From contig NC_080570.1 of the NCBI RefSeq assembly GCF_030247185.1, forward strand, positions 165,030,382 to 165,094,381: 64,000 nt of DNA, given 5' to 3'. The notes under the pieces are model-generated. The model did not search any database and was not told where the DNA came from. It saw nothing but the letters and a program-made list of their open reading frames with translations. Both the position numbers and the translations under genes were made by a program. The stretch comes from Malaya genurostris. Taxonomy: Eukaryota > Arthropoda > Insecta > Diptera > Culicidae. Positions 35,728 through 45,762 of this stretch are shown here, in pieces (the first letter of the stretch is position 1; every line of letters starts with the position of its first letter).

Positions 35728-36685
35728 GAAGCTAATGAATACCATTCGAAACAGCCCGTTTTTTAACTTTGAAGTAGCTTTTTGTTCAGCAGTGAGCAAA
35801 GGTCACTCAGAACTTTTTCGGTATGTTCAAGTTGCCAAAACATGCCATGAGTTAAAGTAGTAAGAAAATGAATATTTTTCAGATACTATGGAACTTTTGG
35901 TAAGTTGGAAAGACTTCGCTTCGATTTTGTTTCTATATTTATCTTACCAAATTGACAGAATGTAAAATATAAAATGCCAGTCTCAATCCATTATGGTAAT
36001 CAATCTCATCCCATGAGTCAATGCACTGAACATAGATCCTCATCTTATGGCTTCGTTTTCTGTTTCAGATGTGACTCTTGATTCCAATTATCGATAAAAA
36101 TGCTCACTAATCAGAATTTTGTATTGATAATCTTAATATGTTACAATGTTGAAGAGTTTCACTTATAGAGTTGTTCATTCGATGGAGTAGGATATATTTA
36201 CAATTTGTAAATATATCCTATATCCTATCTGTGAAACTTTTGATTGCTTGGAAATTTTAATTTGATATTGATCTTACCAGTTTGAACATTCTTCATAAAA
36301 CATGAAACCTAGAATGGCAGTCCTAATCCATTCGGGTAATCATCTTGAACATTGAAATCTAGTTGCCACTTATTGTGTGCGCTTATTCTGATCTAAATCA
36401 TTAGAAAAAATGCAAGGAAAATCTCTTAGTTTGACCTTGGCACTTTTATAGCACAATATTTTCATTGATTCATTAAAACAATGTCTGATTTGTTAAACTC
36501 GAGCCCGCGATGACCAATACTATTCATCTGACTTCATTCAACACAATTCATTAACTGGTAAATGATATCAGAACTTCGTCTTCTGGTTAAAACCGGGCTA
36601 AAACAAACAACTAACTAACTAACTTCTTCTCCTGCCTACAGCGGTTTTCTAGAGCAGTTGTATGCATTCCGTCATTGAATCATTT
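35728..36685. other. AT-rich DNA without gene; one perfect palindrome
   Basis: No coding signal. Two loosely repeated blocks around 35870-36030 and 36230-36360 share words such as CTTACCAA/CTTACCAG, ATGGCAGT and CTAATCCATT. At 36189-36219 AGGATATATTTACAA is followed after 1 nt by its exact reverse complement. Confidence 0.45.
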
Positions 36686-36702
36686 GGCAAGCAACAATTT
36701 TG

Positions 36703-36854
36703 TTTTGTTTCAATTATAGAGGCTTTAACATCTTAGGTCATTCGCCTCTTCGGACCAGAAAATCTTTCTGACCCTATGTGCGGGGTTGGGAATCGAACCC
36801 AGGCGGGCTGCGTGAAAGGCATCGACTATCCCATCACGCTATACCCGTCCCCTT
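36703..36854 (-). mobile_element. tRNA-derived SINE (family S1), copy 3
   Basis: The minus strand reads GGGGACGGGTATAGCGTGAT with B-box GGTTCGATTCC, CACATAGGGTCAGAAAG and a short A-rich tail. It is flanked by the 14-bp direct repeat AAGCAACAATTTTG at 36689-36702 and 36855-36868. It has very few differences from the copy at 24700-24865, so the family has been active fairly recently. Confidence 0.9.
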
Positions 36855-36937
36855 AAGCAACAATTTTGGTATCCAATTAAGCACGTGGTTCGAAATGAAG
36901 AATCGCGTGGATCAAGTATGCATGTGGAATCTCCAGG

Positions 36938-37025
36938 AAGCATAGGCGACTTTTTCAACGGAGATTTCCATTCTCCATACAGAATGGAAGAATGGAAGTT
37001 TCCGTTGAAAAAGCCGCCCATGCTT
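36938..37025. repeat. Fold-back repeat with ~37-bp arms
   Basis: The left arm starts AAGCATAGGCGACTTTTTCA and continues ACGGAGATTTCCATTCT. The right arm reversed starts AAGCATGGGCGGCTTTTTCA and continues ACGGAAACTTCCATTCT. There are only about five mismatches across the arms and a short central loop near 36975-36981. A transcript would form a long hairpin. Confidence 0.75.
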
Positions 37026-37189
37026 ACTAGATCATCGACAGGTGTTTGGCGCGAAAATAGTTGCTTAAGTGTTTGACCATTGAAGAAAAGAATACTAGAT
37101 CGTTGAAAAAATCAAATTTGATACTGGTATTTTATATTTCATATTTTTGTGAAGAATTTTCAAATGCGTAAGATTGGTGGTCTCATTCA

Positions 37190-37300
37190 AGCAACCAAAA
37201 GCTTCACATTATCTGAAAGATAATCACTTTCTTGCTGTCTGAAAGCTGAAGTTCGTTCAGATGTGTTGGGTGAATATTCAAGTGTGGACAATTACTTATG
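37190..37300. repeat. Dispersed repeat related to 13913-14110
   Basis: CAAGCAACCAAAAGCTTC, AATCACTTTCTTGCTG, AAGTTCGTTC and CAAGTGTGGACAATTACTT occur in the same order as in the first copy, with an internal deletion here. Class unknown. Confidence 0.5.
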
Positions 37301-38079
37301 TCGTTTTTGCTTGATGCCAAACATAACCCAGTTTCCACTCTAACTGCTGTCAAACCATTTGTTTGAAGCCAGTTTCGAACCTAGTTTCAACGTTGTTGAA
37401 CTGAAAATCGAGTCAGTTTCGAACCTGGTTTTTGTATCAGGTTTGCTCAAACCCTCGTTGCTAAGTGCGAAATCAAAACAGTTTCGTGAAAAGTCATTGT
37501 TTGATAAAACTACCCTGGGTCAGTTTCAGTTTTCTCAAGCGAAAACGACTTTAAAAACGGGTTTAGATGACTGTTGATATGGTTATTTAACTCGATTTTC
37601 AATCGAAATTTGTTCCTATAATGGTCATGCTACGAACATTTATCAAACATGACATGAATTTTTTTTATTTCTATCCAGTTAAAAAGATTTGCATTTAATT
37701 TTAAGCATCTTCAGTCTACAATTAAGCCTACACGACGAAGCCTTTGAAAATTAATCATCTCAGCTCAATTCTTAATCTCATTTATCAAAACCATTAGCTG
37801 GAGAGCGAGAGAGATCCTGTCTACGTTTCATGGCATTCGCTTAAAGGATAAGATGATAATTGGTTTATTCGCTTCATTTTTGCGTAATAGAAGTTTCTCA
37901 TTTTCACATTAAATTTTAGTGATATATCTTTTTCAAACCGAAACGAATTCGTTGCAATCCGTTCGTTGTAGGCCAAGTAGTCAGCAAAATAATGGCTTCA
38001 CAATTATGTCTTCGGAGAACATAAACTAAAAAAATTATTTATTACGAGACGAAGTTCGAGGAGTCAGCTAGTTTTTTTT

Positions 38080-38600
38080 ATGTACAAAAAACCTGCCTAA
38101 TCCACCTAGCAGTGCGATGATACCGCTTTTGCCATTCTCTATAGAAAGGTATTAGAATTGCTGGAAAAACCGACTTTCGAATGGAGCATCGGAGACCCAT
38201 AGTGTTATATACCATTCGACTCAGTTCGACGAGATCGGAAAATGTCTGTGTGTGTATGTGTGTATGTGTGTGTGCACTTTTCGAAGATATTGGGCCGTTG
38301 ATCAAGTTCAAAGATCAAATGGCTGGGACTTTTGGTTCCGGAGATATGATTGTATAAGTGACATAACCGACAAAACACATTGTTTTTTACCGCTCTTATA
38401 CATATAAGGGTGCCAATATTTTGGGATCACCTCTAATTTCGTAAAGCGCTACTGTTTAAAAGTTCAAGCACCTCGAAAAAAGTCATCATGCAAAATTTGA
38501 GATAAATCGGACATGCGTAAGGGGTGCTGCCCAGCGGTTAAAGTTTGGAAAATTTCGATCTTGAAAAAGCACCATAGGGGGGGAGTACATGAAATTTCCG
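38080..38600 (-). repeat. Mosquito-type dispersed repeat with (TG)n core
   Basis: Contains AGAAAGGTATTAGAATTGCT, ATATACCATTCGACTCAGTT, CGACGAGATCGGAAAATGTC and (TG)n at about 38242-38274, then CAAATGGCTGGGACTTTTGG and AAGTGACATAACCGACAAAA. A second copy with GACCATTCGGTTTAGCTCGA and a shorter TG run is at 52775-53095, and the last part recurs at 60110-60250. I remember this repeat type as common between genes in culicine genomes; the name is not known to me. Confidence 0.7.
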
Positions 38601-38629
38601 AAATTGAAATTTTTTTTTGATGCTGAAAA

Positions 38630-38770
38630 TCTTAAAACTGCATGAAACGTCGAGATTTAGTGTTATTTAAAAAAAAAATTTCGAAAAAATTGACTTGCTG
38701 TGTCCCAAAAAACCGATTAAAAAAAAAAAATTTCTATATGACACGAAATCTCGACTACGACTTTCGGCAT
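38630..38770. repeat. Palindromic dispersed repeat, degenerate copy
   Basis: Left arm ATGAAACGTCGAGATTTAGT at about 38643-38662; right arm GACACGAAATCTCGACTACG near 38740-38759. Same family as 319-463, more diverged. Confidence 0.5.
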
Positions 38771-38929
38771 CAAATTTTCAAAAAATATCATTAGAAAGAC
38801 TGGTCATCAATTTGAATAAATTTACAATTTTGGCATGAAAACTTCGATTTTCAGTGGTTATCTTTAGACTCGTTTGTTTTGTATTACGATAAGGTATCTA
38901 AATCTGAAATTTGGAATACACTCTTGGTC

Positions 38930-41140
38930 TTTTTACGAGGGTTTTTACGTGCCTTTTTTATGCAGATTTCCAAAGTTACGCGGTATTTTACACGAATCTC
39001 CAAAAATTACGCTTTTATTTTACACGGATTTCCGAAGTTTGTGGTTTTTTTTTCGTGGATTTCCAAAGTTTTTTTGAGGCGGATATCCGAAGTTACTCGG
39101 TTTTTTACAGGGATTTCCGATGCTGCGCAGTTTTTTAGGCGGTTTTTCGGAATTACGCAATTTTTTTCACGCAGATTTCTTTTTTTTACACGGATTTTCG
39201 AAGTTTGTAGTTTGTTTTTCGCGGATTTCCGAAGTTACGCGTTTTTTCACGCGGATTTCCAAAACGAAGCAGGTTTTACACCAGAGGCGCCCCGTCCTTA
39301 TGTGCATCTCGTGCACTGCACAACCGGTCAAATTGAAGAACTAGCTGCATCCCCATCCGTCTTCTATTATTTTTTAGATTCTCTATTTAGTCGATGAAAT
39401 CAGGTCGGATGGTACCGAATAGAAAATAATGAGCGATTTATTCACAGCATAATATGGAATAAATCACCCTAAGCTGCTTGCGCTTGCTGGTCAAACGATC
39501 TTTTCATATCGCATTGCCGTGGCTCACTTTGCCTTGTGCACCGAGTTCTTGTCGCTTTGTTAGTGTCTTTTCCGTGCACATGAGTTACTGCACAGATTCA
39601 AGAAAAAAGGAAATTACTCAGCTCTGCTATGCGATTTGTTGTTTTCTCTGTCAAGTTTGGCTCTGTGAGAACTTGTATGCATGCACACCTTCAGGAGAGG
39701 CTTCGTTGGTTTGTGCTTATGACTTATTTCCTTGTGCTTATGACTTCGTTGGTTTGTGCTTATGACTTATTTCCGAAGTTAAGCGGTTTTTTCACGTGGT
39801 TTTTATGCGGATTTCCGAAGTTGCACAGTTTTTTACGCGGATTTCCGAAGTTGCACAGTTTTTTACACGGATTTCCGAAGTTTGTGTTTTTTTTTTCGCG
39901 GATTTCCGAAGTTACGCGATTTTCTTCACGCGGATTTCGTTACAAGAATTTCCGAAGTTGGGTAGTTTTTTTACGCGGATTTCCAAAATGACGAAGTTTT
40001 TACACGGATTTCCGAAGTTGCACAGTTTTTTTGAGGCGGATATCCGAAGTTACTCGGTTTTTCACGCAGATTTTCAAATTTAGGCCGTTTTTTTACAGGG
40101 ATTTCCGATGCTGCGCAGTTTTTTACGCGGTTTTTCGGAATTACGCAATTTTTTTCACGCGGATTTCTTTTTTTACACGGATTTCCGAAGTTTGTAGTTT
40201 GTTTTTCGCGGATTTCCGAAGTTACGCGTTTTTTCACGCAAATTTCCAAAATGAAGCAGGTTTTACACGGATTTCCGAAGTTAAGCGGTTTTTTCACGTG
40301 GTTTATATGCGGATTTCCGAAGTTGCACAGTTTTTTACGCGGATTTCCGAAGTTACTCGGTTTTTTACACGAATTTCCAAAATTACGCCTTATTTTTACA
40401 CGGATTTCCGAAGTTTGTGGTTTTTTTTTGCGGGCTTCCGAAGTTACGCGATTTTTTTCACGCGGATTTCTTTACACGAATGTTCGAAGTTGGGTAGTCT
40501 TTTTACGCAGTTTTTACGTAGATTTCCGAAGTTAAGCGAATTTCCGAAGTTACGCGGTTTTTTTCACGCGTATTTCCAAAGTTACTCGATTTTTCACGCG
40601 GATTTCCAAAATGACGAAGTTTTTACACGGATTTCCGAAGTTGCACAGTTTTTTTAAGCGGACATCGCGGAGTTACTTAGTTACGCGGAGGTTTTTCACG
40701 CAGATTTTCAAATTTATGCGGTTTTTCACACGGATTTCCGGTGCTGCGCAGTTTTTTACGCGGTTTTTCGAAGTTACGCAATTTTTTCACGCGAATTTCT
40801 TTACACGAATTTCCGAAGTTTGGTAGTTTTTTTACGCGGATTTCCAAAGTTACTCGATTTTTCACGCGGATTTCCAAAATGACGAAGTTTTTACACGGAT
40901 TTCCAAAGTTGCACAGTTTTTTTAAGCAGATTTCTGAAGTTACGAGATTTTTACATGCGGTTTTTTTATGCGGATTTCCTAAGTTGCGCGGTTTTTACGT
41001 AGATTTCGGAAGTTACGCGGGTTTTTTAGACGAATTTCTTAAGTTATGTGCTTTTTTGTGAGGATTTCCGAAGTTACCCGGTTTTTCCACGCGTTTTTTC
41101 GAAGTTATGCAGTTTTCACGTGGCTTTTCGAAGTTACCCG
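38930..41140 (+). repeat. Minisatellite array, core GCGGATTTCCGAAGTT
   Basis: Dozens of units of about 30-40 bp. Each has GCGGATTTCCGAAGTT or a close variant, then a T-rich spacer such as ACGCGGTTTTTTCAC. The interval 39290-39780 contains non-repeat DNA, so the array is in two blocks. ORFs of up to 208 codons (FPKLHSF/RISEVTRFF motifs) follow the repeat period and are not genes. A continuation is at 41305-41660. Confidence 0.85.
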
Positions 41141-41285
41141 GGATACGTACCGCATAAAAAAATAACTGCGTAACTTCGGAAACCCGCGTAACTTCGGAAA
41201 TCAGCGTAAAAAAGCCGCATAAGAATCATAAGTTGTGTAGAAAATCCGCAAAGAAAACCGTTTAAAAAATAGCCTAGTGTATAAA
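41120..41285. repeat. Terminal module 1 of the minisatellite, inverted orientation
   Basis: After GGGATACGTACCGCATAAAA the core motif appears reversed (GTAACTTCGGAAACCCGCG). The module ends AAAAATAGCCTAGTGTATAA. A near-identical module is at 41640-41800. Its end, reversed (TACACTAGGCTATTTTTTAA), resembles the terminus of the TA-flanked MITE at 13122-13311, and ACGTACCGCATAAAAAAA is shared with that MITE. Confidence 0.65.
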
Positions 41286-41304
41286 TAATATGAGAAAGGC
41301 ATCA

Positions 41305-41660
41305 TCGGATTTCCGGAGTTACTCTGTTTTTTACACGAATTTCCATAATTACGCCTTTTTTACACGATTTTCCGAAGTTTGTAGTTTTTTTTAAGCGGAT
41401 TTCCGAAGCTACGCGAATTTCTTTACAGGAATTTCCGAAGTTGGGTAGTTTTTTTCACGCGGATTCCCAAAGTTACTCGTTTTTTTACGTGGATTTCCAA
41501 AGTTGCGCAGTCTTTTTCACGTGGATTTCTGATATTTCGCAGTTTTTCAATGCGGATTTCCAAAGTTGGTCGGTTTTTCACGCAGATTTTTAAATTTGTG
41601 CGGTTTTTTACATGGATTTCCCATGTTGCGCAGTTTTTAATCTATTTTTCTAAGTTACGC
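41305..41660 (+). repeat. Second block of the GCGGATTTCCGAAGTT array
   Basis: About ten more diverged units between the two terminal modules. The spacing is slightly longer and more substituted than in the first block. Confidence 0.75.
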
Positions 41661-41800
41661 GGGATACGTACCGCGTAAAAAAAACCGCGTTATTTTAAAA
41701 CTATTGCGTAACTTCGGAAAGTAGCGTAAAAAGCCGCATGAGAATCATAAATTGTGTAGAAAATCCGCATAAAAAACCGTGTAAAAAAATAGCTTAGTGT
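41640..41800. repeat. Terminal module 2 of the minisatellite
   Basis: ACGCGGGATACGTACCGCGT starts a module very similar to 41120-41285, ending AATAGCTTAGTGTATAAATA and then ATGAGAAAGGC. Two such modules at this spacing suggest duplication of a whole unit that includes part of the array. Confidence 0.65.
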
Positions 41801-41860
41801 ATAAATATTATGAGAAAGGCTTTATTACATCACTAGATGCGTTCTTTTCCATGTGAAAAT

Positions 41861-42222
41861 CTTAGAAATGCATGAAACGTCGAGATATTTTTTTTGTCGA
41901 TTCTAGGACTGCGTCTAGATTTTTTCTCCGAAATAACACCAGATCTCGTCGTTTCATGAATTTTTAAGAAATCCGAGGACATAATTTCTTTTACGCTTAA
42001 TTTAGCATTTTTTAAGCGAATTTGGGAAGATATGCGATATTTTCTCATAGCTATGAAGATTTTTATGCGAATTTTTGAAGTTTTGCGATTTTCTTGAGCT
42101 GTTTTAGAAATGGAAAAGAAACGTCGAGATTTAGTTAATTAAAAACATTTTTTTCTTGGATTGAAAATGTTTCTATTTTTGTGATAAGGCCAAGTCTCGA
42201 TGTTCATGTATTTCTAAAACAT
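41861..42222. repeat. Two palindromic dispersed repeat copies
   Basis: 41861-41970 carries TTAGAAATGCATGAAACGTC and, reversed, ATTCATGAAACGACGAGATC. 42102-42222 carries AAAAGAAACGTCGAGATTTA and AAGTCTCGATGTTCATGTAT, then ACATTTGGCATC. Both belong to the family of 319-463. Confidence 0.6.
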
Positions 42223-42273
42223 TTGGCATCAAACAAAAACTTTCAATTCGGGAAATCTCAAAATTCTCGCAAT

Positions 42274-42538
42274 CGATTCTCGAGTCCCAAAGAAGATATT
42301 ATAATATATATTATATTATATTCAGACACGTACCCAGAGGGGGCCCGAGGGGCTCTGGCCCCTCCAGAAATTGGAGTTTGGATAGTGGTTTTCAGAGTTT
42401 AGTGATAGTCGAAACTCCACTGCCACCGACAGTGTCAAAACTACATAAAATGGAGAATAAAATCGGGGTAAAATAAACGACAATAATATAAAAAATACGC
42501 AAAATTGTACTGGATGTCCGAGAAGAGAAGGTGGGCTA
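42274..42538 (+). repeat. Perfect 265-bp direct repeat, left copy
   Basis: All 265 bases from CGATTCTCGAGTCCCAAAG to GAAGGTGGGCTA match 45124-45388, by base-by-base comparison. It includes about 49 bp of flank, the left terminus of a hAT-like element (CAGACACGTACCC at 42323), and about 200 bp of its interior. It abuts the 3' end of the LINE at 42539. Confidence 0.93.
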
Positions 42539-45123
42539 TCAGGAATCAGGAATCAGAACAAATTGGCTCAAATGGCACGTTCCCCTTGATATTTGGAGAT
42601 TTGTGCCTTGCCATCAATTTGTTTTTAGCATCATTTTCCCGATATATAAGAGGGAAGGATTGAAAGGAAATGGTAAGGGTTGAACTAGGAGGATGGGAAA
42701 AATTGACGACACAAAAACACATAAAAGCAGAAGTAAATTCTGCACCCCTAAGGGATGCTGAACAATCTGCTGAGGATCACATTTAGTGGAAGCAGAAGGA
42801 AATTCTGAACCTCTACGAGGTCCCGAACAGTCTGCTGTTAATAAAACCTCCAACCCCCGAGAGGATTTAGAGATCTTACAAAAGCGACACCATTCTGCAC
42901 TCCCGGAAGAATGCAGAACGACTCGCAGTATGTACGAGCAGAAGTAAATGCGGTACCCCCCAGAGGATGCCAAACAATCTGCCAAACCCTATTTAAGGTG
43001 AATACAGAAGGGATTCATTCACTCCAGGAAGAACGATGAACCCTTCTGACTATAGCTCCTTACCACATTGGGTGAGAAACGAGAGAATATCCTTCAATTT
43101 TAGCTCCGCATACACAGACTCAACCATGTATGGAGAACCAAAAACCCGGATACGTAGCTGCGTCAATGCGGGACAGTTACATATCAGATGATATGAAGTA
43201 CCATAATCGCATTCACACAAATCACACGAATAATACTCAGCACGTTGAATAGTAGCCATGTGATAATTGAGTTTGCAATGTCCAGTCAGAGCTCTGACCA
43301 GAATACTTCAATGATACTTGGAGAAATGCAGTAGACACTTTGACATTTTCAGATTTAAATCTGGTAGAAATGCTTTTGTCTGAGCGCAAGTTTGCAAGCT
43401 GCGCCAGTAGCTGGCATGTTTGGATGCAGCCCAAGAACGTATCTTGTGCTTTATCCAACTAGTTGAAAGTGGTAAAGCTGGTTCAGGACCAACGAAATCA
43501 TTCGTTGCACCAGCTCTAGCCAACTCATCAGCCCATTCATTTCCAGTAATACCAGAATGGCCGGGTACCCATATGAAGTAAACAGCATTTGAAATGCTGA
43601 GGTCTTCAATTTGAGTTCGACATGCGATCACTAGATTCGACCGTGAGTCATTCGAACTGAGTGCTTTTAAGGCTGCCTGACTGTCGGAACAAAAATAAAT
43701 ACGTTTACCACAGATCCTCTGCTGAAGTGCCGATTGTACTCCACACAGAATTGCGTAGATTTCTGCTTGGAACACAGTACAGTATCTACCAAGTGAATGA
43801 GACTGCTCCAGCCTATTTCACGACAGTAGATACCAGCACCAGCACGACCATTCAACAGAGAACCATCCGTAAAACAAACTATGTGTTCATCAAGTTGTCG
43901 TTCCAGACAACCAGACAATCATTCCTAACGAAGAGGATAGCTCACTTTGAATGTTTTAAAAGGAAAACTGCATGTGAGAGTTAGGTCACTAGGAGCGAGT
44001 AAATACTCATCCCACGGAACCATTTGAGACCACAAGCGAGTGTGACTGGTAGCATATTCTAATGGGTTACTGTTCCAAAGCCCTGTAACCCTAAGACGGT
44101 ATGCACAAGATAATGCTTCTTGTTTTAGGAACACATGTAGTGGTTAAATACACAGTAGCGCCTCTAGAGCAGCATTAGGAGTTGTCGTGAATGCTCCTGT
44201 CATCGCCATTAGGACCATCCTTTGGAGATGATTTAGCTTTGACTGAACTGTCGCGACTTCTCCTTTCTGCCACCATACAAGACATCCATATGCTAAAATT
44301 GGTCTAACGATAGTTGTGTAGATCCAATGAATATATCTGGGTTTGAGTCCCCATGATTTTCCAAAAGCTCGTCTGCATTGGCCGAAAGCCATGCAAGCTC
44401 TTTTAATCCTGAAATCAATGTGAGCAGACCAATTCAGTTTTGAGTCAAGAATAACCCCGACGTATTTAACTTGATCGACCACAGTGACCCCTGAACCAAA
44501 GAACTGCAACGGACGAGCTCCTGTAATTATCCTACGATGAGTGAAAAGCACCATTGATGTTTTGCCCGGATTTACAGATAATCCAAACCTGACAACACCA
44601 TTGTTCAACAGATCGCAGGGCTTGCTGCATTAAATCAAAGAGAGTGTTAATGCTTATACCGGTCATCAATATATGATAATCGTCGGCAAAACCATAAGTC
44701 GGAAATCCAAGGTTATTAAGTTTCCTTAACAAACTATCAGCGACTAGGTTCCATAAAAGTGGGGATAGTACACCACCTTGAGGAAAAACCCAAGATATTC
44801 CGTTCACGACTGCAATGTTTAACCTCCTGCAGCCATTCAGCCATCGGCACGGAAATACACCTTGACTTAGGAGTTCCTATTTTTGTGGCCTTTTACGACA
44901 TGGAATAGGAAACCAGTGGATCAATTCTTGGTAAAAAATAATTCCGCCGGATGCCACACGGCTTACCTGTTTGGTGGACTTATACCACCGGTACAGGTGG
45001 ACCGTAGCGTTATTCTTAGCAGTTGGGAAACCGCTACCGACACTACACGGCTATCTAGGCTGCTCAGAGAGGGAAGTTAACATTGATGGTCAACTTCCAT
45101 GGATGGCCGAGCAGCCGTGGAAA
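42539..45123 (-). mobile_element. RNase H-type non-LTR retrotransposon, internally deleted
   Basis: On the minus strand, in order: a non-coding GC-rich leader (45123 to about 44870), the RT core FPQGGVLSPLLWNLVADSLL with YGFADDYHIL (44807-44532), the thumb region (44608-44144: LSVNPGKTSMVLF, KYVGVILDSKLNW), and RNase H (43918-43390: CFTDGS, FQAEIYAI, CSDSQAALKAL, WVPGHSGITGNEWADELA, all four acidic residues kept). The final knuckle is CDLCECDYGTSYHLICNC (43230-43160) and the 3'UTR ends in two GATTCCT units at 42539-42553. ORF1, the endonuclease and the RT N-terminus are missing; frameshifts break the rest. This is the I/Loa/R1-like group with RNase H; the exact clade is not decided. The truncated copy at 35008-35727 shares its 3' end. 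Confidence 0.88.
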
Positions 45124-45388
45124 CGATTCTCGAGTCCCAAAGAAGATATTATAATATATATTATATTATATTCAGACACGTACCCAGAGGGGGCCCGAGG
45201 GGCTCTGGCCCCTCCAGAAATTGGAGTTTGGATAGTGGTTTTCAGAGTTTAGTGATAGTCGAAACTCCACTGCCACCGACAGTGTCAAAACTACATAAAA
45301 TGGAGAATAAAATCGGGGTAAAATAAACGACAATAATATAAAAAATACGCAAAATTGTACTGGATGTCCGAGAAGAGAAGGTGGGCTA
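45124..45388 (+). repeat. Perfect 265-bp direct repeat, right copy
   Basis: Identical to 42274-42538. It begins directly at the 5' boundary of the minus-strand LINE and continues into the single-copy remainder of the hAT-like element. Confidence 0.93.
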
Positions 45389-45691
45389 GCATGCCAATTG
45401 CCATAATTGGGTAAGATTCTATAGATGAGAAAGATATCCTGGCGCTAGATTCCGCACTGTCGAACTTCGTTAGGACTAAAAATACGAACGCAAGTGCACT
45501 TTGAATACATGTTTGGTTAGATCCATTATTATACGCCAGAGAGCAGAATGATTACCCGACAATGGACTGAAGTTAGCACGAGTTCTTCCAAGTGGCACGA
45601 ATGCCTCAAAGAAAGCGAAATGGGTCGGAAAAATCATGATGTCGGTTTTCAGAAAAGCAAGTTATTTAGGCTGTCTCTTCAAGTGTTTTCA

Positions 45692-45762
45692 TATGCGGGT
45701 TAGTTTAATTGGTAAATTCATTCATCCGGTTAAGAACTAGCTACGGGTTCGAGTCAAGTATG
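45692..45762 (+). other. tRNA-like Pol III promoter relic inside the hAT-like element
   Basis: TTAGTTTAATTGGTAAATT resembles an A-box/D-arm and, about 40 nt later, GGGTTCGAGTCA resembles a B-box/T-arm. The acceptor stem is not convincing, so this is more likely a SINE or tRNA pseudogene remnant than a tRNA gene. Confidence 0.4.

Noticed and set aside
40031..40657. 208-codon plus-strand ORF with repeated RISEVTRFF
   Set aside because: Its period equals the minisatellite period; all three frames are open in the array, so it is not a gene.
39780..41100. CRISPR-like array
   Set aside because: Units are degenerate with T-rich, non-unique spacers in a eukaryotic genome; it is a minisatellite.
42274..45388. 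265-bp direct repeats as LTRs of an LTR retrotransposon
   Set aside because: They do not start TG and end CA, no primer-binding site was seen, the enclosed proteins are LINE-type RT/RNase H in reverse orientation, and the repeats contain a hAT-like terminus plus flank.
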